Assembly: GCA_015487695.1 (NCBI GenBank)
Contig: WFPF01000110.1
Coordinates: forward strand, 1-62,665
Direction: 5' to 3'
Length of the DNA stretch: 62,665 bases
DNA from: Chitinophagales bacterium
GTDB lineage: Bacteria > Bacteroidota > Bacteroidia > Chitinophagales > S012-47
How positions within the stretch are numbered: the first letter of the stretch is position 1; the number at the start of each line of letters is the position of its first letter. The translations under genes were made by a program, and so were the position numbers. The notes under the pieces are model-generated. The model did not search any database. It saw only the letters and a list, made by a program, of their open reading frames with translations, and was not told where the DNA came from. Shown here one piece after another: positions 16,291-25,620 of this stretch.

Positions 16291-17123
16291 TTTCCGGAAT
16301 AGTATTTCAATGCTTCGGGAAGGTAATCGTTTTCTATGGCGGCTATTCTTTCTTCATAGCTCGGGTGCGTGCTCAGGAAGGTCAGTTCTTTGGGTATTCC
16401 GCCCTTTCCCATTTTCGCCATTCGCTTCCAGAAGCTGACAGCTATCCGGGGGTCATATCCGGCCATGGCCATAAAGATCAATCCCATGCGGTCGGCCTCG
16501 AGCTCGTGTTTTCTTGAAAAAGGGAGCACCAGTCCCACCTGCACACCCAGGCCGTAGGCCCCCATGAAGAGGCGTTGCGTTTCTGCCGCACGGGTCTGCA
16601 GAGCCACCGAGAGGGCAATGCCGCCCATCTGCAGAGCCAAAGCCTGACTCAGACGTTCATTGCCATGGCGTGCCACGGCATGAGCAATCTCATGACCCAT
16701 CACCACGGCCATGCCGCTCTTATTTTTAGTAATCGGCAATATTCCCGTGTAAAAGGCAATTTTCCCACCGGGCATGCACCAGGCATTCGCAATCGTATCG
16801 ATCTTCACGAGGTGATATTCCCAGCTGAATTCGGCACTCAGCTTTTCATATCCGTTGTTTTTAAGATAGGTCTCAACCGCCCGGCTGATCTTTCGGCCCA
16901 CCGTGTGCAGGTCGGCATAATCGCTCCCGGTTTTTACCTGGGGCCAGACCTGCATGAGGCTGTCGTACTGATGCCGGGCCATGTCAATCAGTTCATCCTC
17001 AGGCAGGAGATTGAGTTGCTTGCGACCGGTAATCGGCACCTTGTGGCAGGAAGAAATGAAAAAAAACAGCCCGATGGCGAAGAGGGTGATCTCTTGGAGT
17101 TTATACTTGCTTGCTGAACTCAT
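16287..17123 (-). CDS. M48 family zinc metalloprotease, lipoprotein
   Basis: A 278-residue peptidase of the M48 (HtpX/BepA-Oma1-like) family. The leader ends ISSC (Cys about 26), indicating a lipoprotein, so it acts in the periplasm or on the inner face of the outer membrane. The zinc motif is HEIAH (about 144-148) and the third ligand glutamate is in ELEADRMG. The final third contains the family segment FLSTHPSYEERI. The family degrades or repairs misfolded envelope proteins. First gene of a coupled pair with the methyltransferase; 61 bp downstream of the TolC gene. Confidence 0.93.
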   Translation of the reverse strand: MSSASKYKLQEITLFAIGLFFFISSCHKVPITGRKQLNLLPEDELIDMARHQYDSLMQVWPQVKTGSDYADLHTVGRKISRAVETYLKNNGYEKLSAEFSWEYHLVKIDTIANAWCMPGGKIAFYTGILPITKNKSGMAVVMGHEIAHAVARHGNERLSQALALQMGGIALSVALQTRAAETQRLFMGAYGLGVQVGLVLPFSRKHELEADRMGLIFMAMAGYDPRIAVSFWKRMAKMGKGGIPKELTFLSTHPSYEERIAAIENDYLPEALKYYSGK

Positions 17124-17184
17124 CTGTGGATGCTAAGATAAAGAGATTAAAAAAACCGACCCTGGCCATGAAGCACGAATGCCA

Positions 17185-18666
17185 TTAATAATTTAACTCC
17201 GGCAACTCAATAATCTTGCCCTCACGGAAATCAAAAAGTGTGATTTTGCGGATGTTGTAGTAATTCACCCAGAAGTTGCGCAAAGAGGAGAGATAGTCGC
17301 GCCTGGCCAGGTCTCTCTCCGTATTGGCCAGGTTGAGATCGGTGACCGATATTTTTCCCGCAATATATCGCTGCCGTGCGACCTCGTAGCGCTTCCGGGC
17401 AATGGTGTCGGCCTTTTCGGCAATTTTCAGGTTATCTTTCTGCAATTCATATTGCGAAACCTGAAGAATAACCTCCTCATCAAAGTTGATCGTCTGTTGT
17501 TCGATGGAATTTCTGACGAGCTCATTGTTTGAGCGGGCAATGCTGATCTGCGCCCTCGACTTGCCCCAGTCGAGAATGGGCAAGGAAAGATTGAGCGAAA
17601 AGCGCTCATAATCCACCGGATTGCTATAGAGTTGCCCGAGTTGATTCGAGGTGTTGGTAAGTCCGAAAGTAGCTGTCAGGTCGGCATTAAATCCCGTGTT
17701 TTTTCTCACCTGTTCCATGTTCCGCTCTGCTTCCAGCAGTTGTTTTCTGAAAGCCACCTGATCGCTGCGGTTGGTCCGGGCATATTGCAAGGCCCGGTCG
17801 ATATCGATGTTCATGACGGGCACTTCGCGCGGAGGGACAATGCGTATTATGACATGCTCATCGAGCCTCAGAAATCGCTTGAGGCGAAAGGAATAGATGC
17901 GCACATCGAGGAGGGCCCGCGAAAGCGAAGAACGTGCATTGTAGAGCTGCAACTCCATTTGCAGGAGGTCATTTTCTCCGATTTTTCCCAGGTTGTAGCG
18001 CCCCCGTGTGATTTTCATCAGCTCTTCATTGTTGGCTACATTTTGCTCGGCAATCGAGACGTTTATCTCTGCCAGGTAAAGATCAAAAAATTGCTGTACC
18101 GCATCAATACTCAACTGCTCCAGACTCTCCAGATATCTTTTTCTGGCTTCTTCATATTCGAGCGGAGCAATGCGGCCTTCCCATTTATAGGGGTTGAACT
18201 GAAAAAGAGGCTGGCGAATGCCGATGTTGAGGGGGCTCACCAGATAAGATGTGGATGCGGGATCGGAGAAAAGATCGATGCGCTCGATGTCTGACCCGAC
18301 AAATACCTGTCCACCGGTCCATGGTACTCTTTGCGTGAGGTTGATCCCCGTACGTGAGGAGGCCAGACTCCGGTTGACGAAGACATCAGAGCCATCGGGC
18401 AGGGTAATGGACTGGATGGAGCGATTAACACTTGGAAGGGTGGCATCGAGGGCCAGTGTTGGCCTGTAGTTGGCTTTGAAGAGCCGATATTGCCAATAGG
18501 CCGTTTGCATCTGGTTTTCGGCCGACATGGCCTGGATGGAATTTTCGCGGGCCAGCTGAACCACCTCTTCGAGATGCAGTTCAAGGGTATCGTTTTGTGC
18601 CCGGATCAGCGAAGTGAAGCCCGGGCCAAAAAGCAACAAGAGGATGGTAATTCTCATTTTATTCAT
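17185..18666 (-). CDS. TolC family outer membrane efflux protein
   Basis: A 493-residue outer membrane channel. The signal peptide ends near SLIRAQ. The protein has the two-fold repeat of long helices and short strands of OEP proteins, with the recognisable LSLPILDWGKSRAQI segment and the C-terminal ARRDYLSSLRNFWVNYYNIR helix. It would form the outer membrane exit duct for the adaptor and permease encoded immediately upstream on the same strand. Its start overlaps the permease stop by 8 bp. Confidence 0.93.
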   Translation of the reverse strand: MNKMRITILLLLFGPGFTSLIRAQNDTLELHLEEVVQLARENSIQAMSAENQMQTAYWQYRLFKANYRPTLALDATLPSVNRSIQSITLPDGSDVFVNRSLASSRTGINLTQRVPWTGGQVFVGSDIERIDLFSDPASTSYLVSPLNIGIRQPLFQFNPYKWEGRIAPLEYEEARKRYLESLEQLSIDAVQQFFDLYLAEINVSIAEQNVANNEELMKITRGRYNLGKIGENDLLQMELQLYNARSSLSRALLDVRIYSFRLKRFLRLDEHVIIRIVPPREVPVMNIDIDRALQYARTNRSDQVAFRKQLLEAERNMEQVRKNTGFNADLTATFGLTNTSNQLGQLYSNPVDYERFSLNLSLPILDWGKSRAQISIARSNNELVRNSIEQQTINFDEEVILQVSQYELQKDNLKIAEKADTIARKRYEVARQRYIAGKISVTDLNLANTERDLARRDYLSSLRNFWVNYYNIRKITLFDFREGKIIELPELNY

Positions 18667-20023
18667 GTCGTAGCGATTCTATGGGGTCTTGCATGGCTGC
18701 TTTTCGTGCGGGGGAGATGCCGAAGACCAGACCAATAATAAATGCAATAAAAAAGGAAAGGACGATGGACCAGCCCGATACAATGGTGAGAATATCGGTA
18801 AATCGCGAAACCAGAACGGCCCCGCTCACCCCGAGGATGATCCCGATGATGCCGCCCGTCAGACTGATGAGTACGGCCTCCATGAGAAACTGTCCGATAA
18901 TATCGCCCTTGCGCGCACCCAGTGCCCTTCGGATACCTATTTCGCGGATGCGTTCCATCACCGATGCGAGCATGATGTTCATAATGCCGATGCCGCCCAC
19001 AAGCAGCGAGATGCCCGCAATGGCTCCCAATACCAGATTAAATACACTCTTGGCCCGCTGCTGCTGTTCGAGCAGCAAGATGGGCACGGTAATTTCAAAG
19101 TCCTCCACTCCGTTGTGTCTGCGTTTGAGCATGCGCCTGATCACCTGCGAGATGCTTTTCAGATCGCCCGTCTCCGCCACCTGTATGACGATTCGGTCAA
19201 TCTGGTTAATGTTCCCGTCTCCGCTGCTGCCCCCCGAAAAACGAAAGATCGCCATGCCTGCACCAAACATGGCCATGCTTGAGCTATTCGTGCTCACGGT
19301 CGAACGGTCGTTGACCCGCAGAAGAATGGTCTTAAGCGGAGTATAAATATCCATGTTGTAATCGCGAAGTCCGAGATTCTCTTCGGCCTCTTTGCTCACC
19401 TGCCTCGGTGCCAGCACTCCGATGACGGTCAGCCATATTTCACCGGCTTTCAGCCGCTTGCCTATGGGGTTTTGCCGGCCGAAAAATTTCTCGCGTATGG
19501 CCTCTCCGATGATGCAAACCTGCTCACCATAGCGCAGATGCAAATCCGAGAAATTGCTGCCTTCGATGATTTTAAAGTTGTTGATCTCAAAGTAGGCCCG
19601 GTTGACCCCGATTAGTCGGCTGTCTTCATAAATCCCCTTGCGAAGAATCTGACACTCGACCACCACTTCGGGACTGACATGCCGTATGCCGGGAAGGGTG
19701 TTTTCAATGGCCTGCACATCGAGCAGGGTCATCCCGCCCGATACTTTTTTGCGACCGCTTTCCTTTTTCTTTCCCTCTCCTTCCTGCTGATTTTTGTCCG
19801 AATTTTTCAGTTCCGATTGCTCTTTGGCATCGACCACAATGTTGTTGACACCCACCAGCTCCAGTTGGTCAAGGATTTCCTGCTTGGCCCCGCGGCCAAT
19901 GGCCAACATGGTGATGACAGCAGCCACACCGAAAATAATACCGAGCGCAGTCAGGGTAGAACGCAGCCGGTTGGAAACCAGAGCCTGGAGTGCAATGCGC
20001 AGATTAAACAGATGACGCTCCAT
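18659..20023 (-). CDS. MacB-like ABC transporter permease (FtsX fold)
   Basis: A 454-residue permease with a first transmembrane helix at about 10-45 and a large periplasmic MacB core domain (about 50-310). Three C-terminal helices carry the FtsX signature (GIMNIMLASVMERIREIGIRRALGA). The periplasmic domain holds a charged low-complexity insert rich in Lys, Glu and Gln (about 70-95). Unlike E. coli MacB there is no fused ATPase, and no separate ATP-binding gene lies in this operon. It pairs with the HlyD adaptor 4 bp upstream and TolC overlapping downstream to export a small molecule or peptide from the periplasm. Confidence 0.93.
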   Translation of the reverse strand: MERHLFNLRIALQALVSNRLRSTLTALGIIFGVAAVITMLAIGRGAKQEILDQLELVGVNNIVVDAKEQSELKNSDKNQQEGEGKKKESGRKKVSGGMTLLDVQAIENTLPGIRHVSPEVVVECQILRKGIYEDSRLIGVNRAYFEINNFKIIEGSNFSDLHLRYGEQVCIIGEAIREKFFGRQNPIGKRLKAGEIWLTVIGVLAPRQVSKEAEENLGLRDYNMDIYTPLKTILLRVNDRSTVSTNSSSMAMFGAGMAIFRFSGGSSGDGNINQIDRIVIQVAETGDLKSISQVIRRMLKRRHNGVEDFEITVPILLLEQQQRAKSVFNLVLGAIAGISLLVGGIGIMNIMLASVMERIREIGIRRALGARKGDIIGQFLMEAVLISLTGGIIGIILGVSGAVLVSRFTDILTIVSGWSIVLSFFIAFIIGLVFGISPARKAAMQDPIESLRHE

Positions 20024-20027
20024 GGGC

Positions 20028-21395
20028 TTACTCTCCTTTTGATCTGATGATGATCATCTGTCTTCCTTTCCTGGGGGCAGCGCCCCCTGTATCGGCTTCC
20101 GGTTCAATCTTCTGCGGCTTATACTTGTATTTTTCCTTTATCTCGGGAGCAATGGCCTGAAAAGGGATTGATGTCTCATCATCCGGAAAATCAAAACTTA
20201 CCTCATCGCCTTCTTCAAGGCCATATTCCACAATGCCGTAATTCTCGCTCATGGGTCCTTTTATTATTTCCTTTCGCAGCAGCGACTTTCCGTCTTTTAC
20301 AAAGACATAGTATCCTGTATCATTTTCAGCTATGCACTCGAGCGGAACATACAAGACACTGTCGTAGCTGGCCACCGAGATAATATTGGCCGTGGTCATC
20401 GAAGGGCGCAGGCTGGTATCCGACTCGTTGAGCAGTATTTCCACTTCGAAGACTTTGGCGCTGGAGTTGGCCTTTGACTGGCCCACATTGGCCACCGAGC
20501 GCACCACTCCGCTGTATTTTCTGTCCGGAAAGGCATCCACGGTTATTTCGGCCTTCTGTTTTACTTTCACCTTGCTGATGTCCACTTCGTTGACATAGGT
20601 TCTGGAAAGCATGCGGCTGAGGTCGGGGAGGGTGGCCACCACCGGATTCCACGCACTGATACTGCTTCCTACCGTCAGTTTATCGCCTCCCCATCCCCGG
20701 GCATAAATCACCATCCCCCCCTTGGGTGCATAGATGGTAAACTCTTTAATGGTTTGCTTCAGGCGATTGTACTCGGTAAGTTTCAGGTTCAGCGTGGTTT
20801 GTATTTCGTATATACGGGCAGCCGCCTTGCGCTTTCGCAGCTGATAATTTGACAGCGCTTCTTTGTAGGCTCTCCGGGCTTTGTCAAGGGCAATTTCAGC
20901 CTGTTTCTGCACGGCAGGCGGTTCAAACTGGGACTGATTGACTTCCAGCTCCGCCTCTTCCACCGCATAGCGAAGATCGATAATCTGATTGCGGGCACCG
21001 CTGAGCTCGATGGATGTATCGAGTTGTGCCTGTTCCAGCTTGGAACGTTCGAGCTGCAACTGGGTTTCCAACTCGTTCAATTTATTGGCTGCCTCGGTCT
21101 TGTCCAGGGAGGCTACATAATCGCCTTCAGCCACTACCGTTCCCTCCGGAACCAGATCGGTGATATTCACCTGATAGATACCGATCTTGCGCAAATTCTG
21201 AGGGCCCATAATCTCCTCGCTGCGCGCGGCCCTGAGTTCACCGGTCGTGCTCACCTTTACATCGAGCGGACCCCGCTGCACGGTGAAGTACAGATTGGAA
21301 CTTGTAACGGCTTTGACGGACCAGATGCGATATAGAAAGAAAGAAAGGATCACTGCGGCTGCGATGCCAAGAAATACAATATTGCGTTTGCTCAT
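20028..21395 (-). CDS. HlyD/MacA-type efflux periplasmic adaptor
   Basis: A 455-residue membrane fusion protein and first gene of the three-gene export operon. One N-terminal membrane anchor (about 7-25) is followed by a barrel-sandwich/lipoyl half-motif and a long alpha hairpin (about 95-215, rich in Leu, Glu, Gln, Arg and Lys). The second lipoyl half reads IYAPKGGMVIYARG, and beta-barrel domains with VDAFPDRKYSGVV follow. It bridges the MacB-like permease and TolC. The tail (about 410-455) is charged and ends in a basic segment. Confidence 0.93.
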   Translation of the reverse strand: MSKRNIVFLGIAAAVILSFFLYRIWSVKAVTSSNLYFTVQRGPLDVKVSTTGELRAARSEEIMGPQNLRKIGIYQVNITDLVPEGTVVAEGDYVASLDKTEAANKLNELETQLQLERSKLEQAQLDTSIELSGARNQIIDLRYAVEEAELEVNQSQFEPPAVQKQAEIALDKARRAYKEALSNYQLRKRKAAARIYEIQTTLNLKLTEYNRLKQTIKEFTIYAPKGGMVIYARGWGGDKLTVGSSISAWNPVVATLPDLSRMLSRTYVNEVDISKVKVKQKAEITVDAFPDRKYSGVVRSVANVGQSKANSSAKVFEVEILLNESDTSLRPSMTTANIISVASYDSVLYVPLECIAENDTGYYVFVKDGKSLLRKEIIKGPMSENYGIVEYGLEEGDEVSFDFPDDETSIPFQAIAPEIKEKYKYKPQKIEPEADTGGAAPRKGRQMIIIRSKGE

Positions 21396-21653
21396 GGGCG
21401 TATTTTCTGCTAAAATGATAAAAATTGACCTGAAGTTTTCTCTTCCTCCGGCAAAAAGAACTTAAAAATGCAAAAAATCATCTAATGCCGCATCTCCGTT
21501 ACTGTCAATAATTCAGGCAAAGAACGCATTATCGTTCAAAATCTTGTCAAAATGACCTGAATAACAAGGAAAAAGATGTAAAAAAGTCGATGGCATATGA
21601 ATTGATATCTCATAGGGTGAAACGAATTGTTGAACTTTAAAAACTTAAATATT
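21396..21653 (+). other. Divergent intergenic region, adaptor gene and hsp20
   Basis: A 258-bp AT-rich gap holding the promoters of the export operon (minus) and hsp20 (plus). I see no exact TAnnTTTG on the hsp20 side. A small inverted repeat, GTCAAAATGAC, sits at 21546-21556 inside a wider CTTGT/ACAAG repeat. It might be an operator, but nothing in the sequence confirms that. Confidence 0.35.
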
Positions 21654-22079
21654 ATGGCAATCTTAAAAGCAAGCAACGAACCCAATATCGTCAATTTTTT
21701 TGATGATGTCTTTGGCGATTTTTTTGTTCCCAAAAGCACTATCCGAAAAGGATTTAACGTGCCCGCTGTCAATGTAGCGGAAGGGGAAAAAGGATTTGAA
21801 ATTGAGGTAGCAGCACCGGGATATGAAAAAGGCGATTTCAATATCAGCCTTGACAACAATGTGTTGCTGATCAAAGCGGAAAAAGAGGTGAAGAAGGAAG
21901 AGAAAAAGATGCACCGAAAAGAATTTGAATATGCTTCTTTTGAACGAGCCTTCACGCTTCCTGAAAATGTGGATGCAGAGAAAATCGAAGCATCGTACAA
22001 AAACGGCATTCTGAAACTTTTCATCCCTTTCAAAGATCAAAAGGAAGTGGAAGCCAGAAAAACGATCAAGATCAAATAG
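21654..22079 (+). CDS. Hsp20/alpha-crystallin small heat shock protein
   Basis: A 141-residue ATP-independent holdase chaperone. The start at ATG 21654 (MAILKASNEP) is preferred to the in-frame ATG at 21627, which would add nine residues outside the family's usual length. After a short hydrophobic N-terminal arm (VNFFDDVFGDFF), the alpha-crystallin domain runs from about 40 to 130. It shows the family's PGYEKGDFNISLDNNVL segment and FTLPENVDAEKIEASYKNGIL, and the C-terminus ends IKIK. A monocistronic unit with its own terminator. Confidence 0.95.
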   Translation: MAILKASNEPNIVNFFDDVFGDFFVPKSTIRKGFNVPAVNVAEGEKGFEIEVAAPGYEKGDFNISLDNNVLLIKAEKEVKKEEKKMHRKEFEYASFERAFTLPENVDAEKIEASYKNGILKLFIPFKDQKEVEARKTIKIK

Positions 22080-22103
22080 GACCATTGATCCGAAACAATG
22101 AAG

Positions 22104-22132
22104 AAACCCGGTTTTTAGGCCGGGTTTTTTTA
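22104..22132 (+). terminator. Rho-independent terminator after hsp20
   Basis: A perfect 8-bp stem (AAACCCGG with CCGGGTTT), an 8-nt loop and a T run, 24 nt past the hsp20 stop. Confidence 0.9.
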
Positions 22133-22232
22133 TTTCAAAGGCCTGTCAGAATGCTTTTCTTCCAAAAGAAGGCCCGAGAAAAGGTAAGATTTGATTCCTG
22201 TTAGCGAAATTTGCCCGAAATCAGGACAGCGA

Positions 22233-23057
22233 ATGAAGAACTTGTTGGAAAAATTAAAAGATACGGTCGGGTTTATTCAGGAACGAACAGACCTCGTCCC
22301 GGAGTTCGGGATTGTACTGGGCACGGGCCTGGGCCGGCTTAGCGATGAAATTGAAGTGGAGCTTGAACTCCCCTACTCCGAGATTCCGAATTTTCCGGTC
22401 TCTACGGTATGGGGCCACAGCGGTAAACTTATTTTCGGCTATCTTAAGGGAAAGAAGGTGGTAGCCATGTCGGGGCGCTTTCATTACTACGAAGGATACA
22501 GCATGATCGAAGTTACCTTTCCCATTCGCGTCATGCGCTTGCTGGGTATTCGTCTGCTTTGTGTTTCGAATGCAGCCGGAAGCCTCAATCCGGACATACA
22601 AACGGGCGACCTTATGATCATCCGCGACCACATCAACCTGCAACCCGACCACCCCCTGCGAGGTCATAACTATGAGGAGCTCGGGCCGCGTTTCCCGGAT
22701 ATGCTGCATACTTACAGAAAAGACCTCATCGAGCAGGGACTGGAAATTGCAGCGGAAAACGGCATCCGGTGCCACACTGGAGTCTATGTGGGTGTACCGG
22801 GACCGACACTGGAGACACCGGCCGAATACAATTATATGCACATCATCGGTGGCGATGCGGTGGGCATGTCAACGGTCCCCGAGGTAATTGTGGCCCGGCA
22901 TATGGACCTGGACGTTTTTGCCGTTTCGGTTGCGACTGATATGGGATATCCTCCTGAGATTATCCGGGTAACCACCCATGAAGAAGTGGTCAAAGTAGCC
23001 GATGAAGCAGCTCCCAAGGTGACCACGCTGATTAAAGAACTTATTTCGAGACAATAA
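22233..23057 (+). CDS. punA: Purine nucleoside phosphorylase
   Basis: A 274-residue trimeric-type PNP that splits inosine and guanosine with phosphate in purine salvage. Signatures: VLGTGLGRL (phosphate loop), SGRFHYYEGY, SNAAGSLNPDIQTGD, GVPGPTLETPAEY and GDAVGMSTVPEV (base/ribose site). The ATG at 22233 matches the family N-terminus; the upstream in-frame ATG at 22191 adds 14 unlikely residues. The stop overlaps the start of the porin gene by one base (TAATG), which suggests translational coupling and an envelope partner in the same transcript. Confidence 0.95.
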   Translation: MKNLLEKLKDTVGFIQERTDLVPEFGIVLGTGLGRLSDEIEVELELPYSEIPNFPVSTVWGHSGKLIFGYLKGKKVVAMSGRFHYYEGYSMIEVTFPIRVMRLLGIRLLCVSNAAGSLNPDIQTGDLMIIRDHINLQPDHPLRGHNYEELGPRFPDMLHTYRKDLIEQGLEIAAENGIRCHTGVYVGVPGPTLETPAEYNYMHIIGGDAVGMSTVPEVIVARHMDLDVFAVSVATDMGYPPEIIRVTTHEEVVKVADEAAPKVTTLIKELISRQ

Positions 23058-24931
23058 TGCGTATCGCGCCCTTTCTGCTCTTCTTCGTCATAGCATGCCC
23101 GGCCTGGGCACAGCAGGCGGACAGCAGCAAGGGCAATCCAAGGGGCAGTGCGGCCGAGGTGCGATACTACGATTACTTTTTTCAGCAGGAGAAGAGGGGC
23201 ATCGATACCTCTCTGAAGGATTTTTCGGTATTTATGCCGGGCGAACTAAGCGAGGTGCCCTATGGCCATCTCGGCCCTGCCGGCAGTGCTGCCTATCCCC
23301 TCCTGTTCGGGGCTTCCCCCCGGCCGGGTATTCAACCCGGATGGAACGCCTTCGGCCTTTACCGGAAAGAAAAAGAAGATCTGCGTTATTACAATCCGGA
23401 CTTTCCGCTAAGCGACCTCTACTATGCCCAGGGCATTTACGGGTTGCAGCTATTTAAGGTGGCTTTCGGCCTGGGTTCGCATCCCGATTTTGATCTCGGT
23501 TTCAATTTCAACGCAATAGCCGACAACGGCTTCTTCAACAATCAGACACACCGCGACAACAACCTGGACCTTCATTTCAGGTATAAATGGAACGGTGGTC
23601 AGCAGGTGACCCTGGCGGGATATCTCTGGAACGACATCAAAGCAAGCCAGAACGGTGGCCTCGACAGCCTCCTCAATCCGGTGGATCAGGTTTTCCGGCT
23701 CGCCAGGGCTCCACAGGATGCCATCACACGGCTGAATGCCGGCAACCGCGATCAGAGCCACGAATTATATCTGCATCACCGATTCCTTTTCGGAGTCCGC
23801 CATCCGGCAGACAGCAGCGGGGAAAAACGCTATGATGCCGGTGGTCATGAACTCTTTTTCGATATCAGTGCAAGCACAAGGAAATACGAGTACATTGACC
23901 AGGCCCCGAGTGAAGAAGATTATCCGCGCTTTCTGCTTTCCACTGACAGTACGCACGATGTCAGCGAATGGAGGCGCTGGCAGAGCAGGGCAGGATGGAA
24001 GTATCGCTCAGATGATTCAGGGTCGCAGTGGCAGTTGGCCCTTTTCGAAAGCATTGAACGGAACGACTTCCTTCAGCAAAAAAGGAGATATCTCTATGCG
24101 GATATCAGCACTCATGCCATTGCAAATGCGGTCTTAAGAAATGGTTTTCGTTTTGAAGGCCGGGGAACATGGTACAGTCTTGGGGCCGCTGTGGGCGATT
24201 GGCAACTAAAGGCATCCCTCAGAACGCCCCGGTCGAAGAAGCTGCAACTGGGAGTGGAGGCCGATCTGGGCAACAGTGCCGTACCTCTTGTTTACCGTTA
24301 CTATCTCTCCAATCATTACTACTGGGACCGGGAAGGTCAGTTTGAAAAAAGCAAGTCCCGCAGTCTGCGCTTTTTTATACGTTTCGCTCCAATGCACCTG
24401 GAAGCAGGCGCCCGTTTGACGCGCAGCGATGCCTACCTCTATTTTGACGAAGAGGGCAATCCCCGTCAATATCCCGCTTCCTTCTCCGTCTGGCAAATAT
24501 CTGCTGCACACATGCTTCGGTGGGGACATTTCCGCTTTGAAAACAGGGCCTGGGTACAATTCTTTCCCGATGAAGCTCCCCTCGCGCTGCCCCGCCTCAT
24601 TCTACGCAGCAAGGCCTACTTTGATCTGGCGCTTTTCGAAGCCGGGGTGCCCACACAAGTCGGAGTGGAACTGCGATACCACAGCCCTTTTCTCGTACCG
24701 CTCTATTTTCCCGTACTCAATCAATTCGGGATACAGAGCAGCTACAATGCCTCATCCTATCCGGTCATTGAACCTTATGCCAGCATGAAAATTAAGAGTG
24801 CACGGATTTTTGTCCGGATAAGCAATGCCGACCAGCTTTATCCATATATCGACAGTTATGAGTGGGTAAAAGATTATCCGCAATTTCCCGTTTCCTTCAC
24901 CTTCGGGGTGAGCTGGCGCTTTTTCAACTAG
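23057..24931 (+). CDS. Putative porin (Bacteroidota outer membrane protein)
   Basis: A 624-residue outer membrane protein. The signal peptide ends ACPAWAQ. The mature part begins with the conserved features of the 'putative porin' family (YYDYFFQ, DTSL-F, the LG--G-A--PL-F segment and a DLYYAQG element). It then consists of alternating amphipathic strands rich in aromatic and charged residues, finishing in VSWRFFN with an aromatic end typical of beta barrels. Overlapping its start with punA suggests coexpression. The transported substrate is unknown, though nucleosides are possible from context alone. The stop overlaps the convergent SDR gene by 4 bp. Confidence 0.85.
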   Translation: MRIAPFLLFFVIACPAWAQQADSSKGNPRGSAAEVRYYDYFFQQEKRGIDTSLKDFSVFMPGELSEVPYGHLGPAGSAAYPLLFGASPRPGIQPGWNAFGLYRKEKEDLRYYNPDFPLSDLYYAQGIYGLQLFKVAFGLGSHPDFDLGFNFNAIADNGFFNNQTHRDNNLDLHFRYKWNGGQQVTLAGYLWNDIKASQNGGLDSLLNPVDQVFRLARAPQDAITRLNAGNRDQSHELYLHHRFLFGVRHPADSSGEKRYDAGGHELFFDISASTRKYEYIDQAPSEEDYPRFLLSTDSTHDVSEWRRWQSRAGWKYRSDDSGSQWQLALFESIERNDFLQQKRRYLYADISTHAIANAVLRNGFRFEGRGTWYSLGAAVGDWQLKASLRTPRSKKLQLGVEADLGNSAVPLVYRYYLSNHYYWDREGQFEKSKSRSLRFFIRFAPMHLEAGARLTRSDAYLYFDEEGNPRQYPASFSVWQISAAHMLRWGHFRFENRAWVQFFPDEAPLALPRLILRSKAYFDLALFEAGVPTQVGVELRYHSPFLVPLYFPVLNQFGIQSSYNASSYPVIEPYASMKIKSARIFVRISNADQLYPYIDSYEWVKDYPQFPVSFTFGVSWRFFN

Positions 24932-25620
24932 CTGTTTCCATACATTTTGATAATTGCCTCACGCTGATCGCGGGCACGATCGCTGCAGATAAATGCAATA
25001 TTCTCTGCAATCGACTCGGGTGTCACCCATTTCGAGAAATCGGCATCGGGCATAGCCGCCCGGTTGGGTGCCGTGTCGATAATGGACGGAACCACAACGG
25101 ATGCCGTCACATCGTGTCCCTTGCCCTCTTCGTTGATTATCTCGGCCAGGCGGAAGATCAGGGACTTGGAGAGGGCATAAGCAAGCACATTTTTCCCGGC
25201 AGCCGGATCGAGTGCAGGCCGTGCACCGACCAGCACCAGGCGGCCAAATCCCGTTTTCTTCATCCACGAGAGCAAGGGCCTGCACATGAAATAAGCTGTT
25301 TCGAAGTTCAATCTGTACATTTTCATCAAAGCTTCGGCATCGGTATCTTCTATCGAGCCCATGGCAAAACCACCCACCAAGAGCACTGCCGAATGGAGCG
25401 AAGGAAGACGTCTTTTCAGTGATTCCACAAAAGCTTTCGTTTCCGCTTCGTCCATCAGATTCAGCTCTGTGGCATTCACTTCCCCGAGGGTCCCGAGCAG
25501 CTGGGCCTCCTCGCGATTTCGTGCACTGGCTTCCACATGATAGCCTTCTTCCAGGAATTTCCGGGTAACGGCTCTGCCCAGATTTCCGGCAGCTCCGGTA
25601 ATTAATACCGTCTTTTTCAT
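24928..25620 (-). CDS. Short-chain dehydrogenase/reductase (SDR)
   Basis: A 230-residue classical SDR. The NAD(P) loop is TGAAGNLGRAV (about 7-17), and the NAG-type motif is altered to a LVGGFAMG segment. The catalytic region has VLVGARPAL (Ser position replaced or shifted) and the active-site YALSK. The missing clear catalytic serine is worth noting. Substrate unknown. Last gene of a minus-strand operon with the S41 peptidase (4-bp overlap) and a beta-barrel protein. Confidence 0.88.
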   Translation of the reverse strand: MKKTVLITGAAGNLGRAVTRKFLEEGYHVEASARNREEAQLLGTLGEVNATELNLMDEAETKAFVESLKRRLPSLHSAVLLVGGFAMGSIEDTDAEALMKMYRLNFETAYFMCRPLLSWMKKTGFGRLVLVGARPALDPAAGKNVLAYALSKSLIFRLAEIINEEGKGHDVTASVVVPSIIDTAPNRAAMPDADFSKWVTPESIAENIAFICSDRARDQREAIIKMYGNS

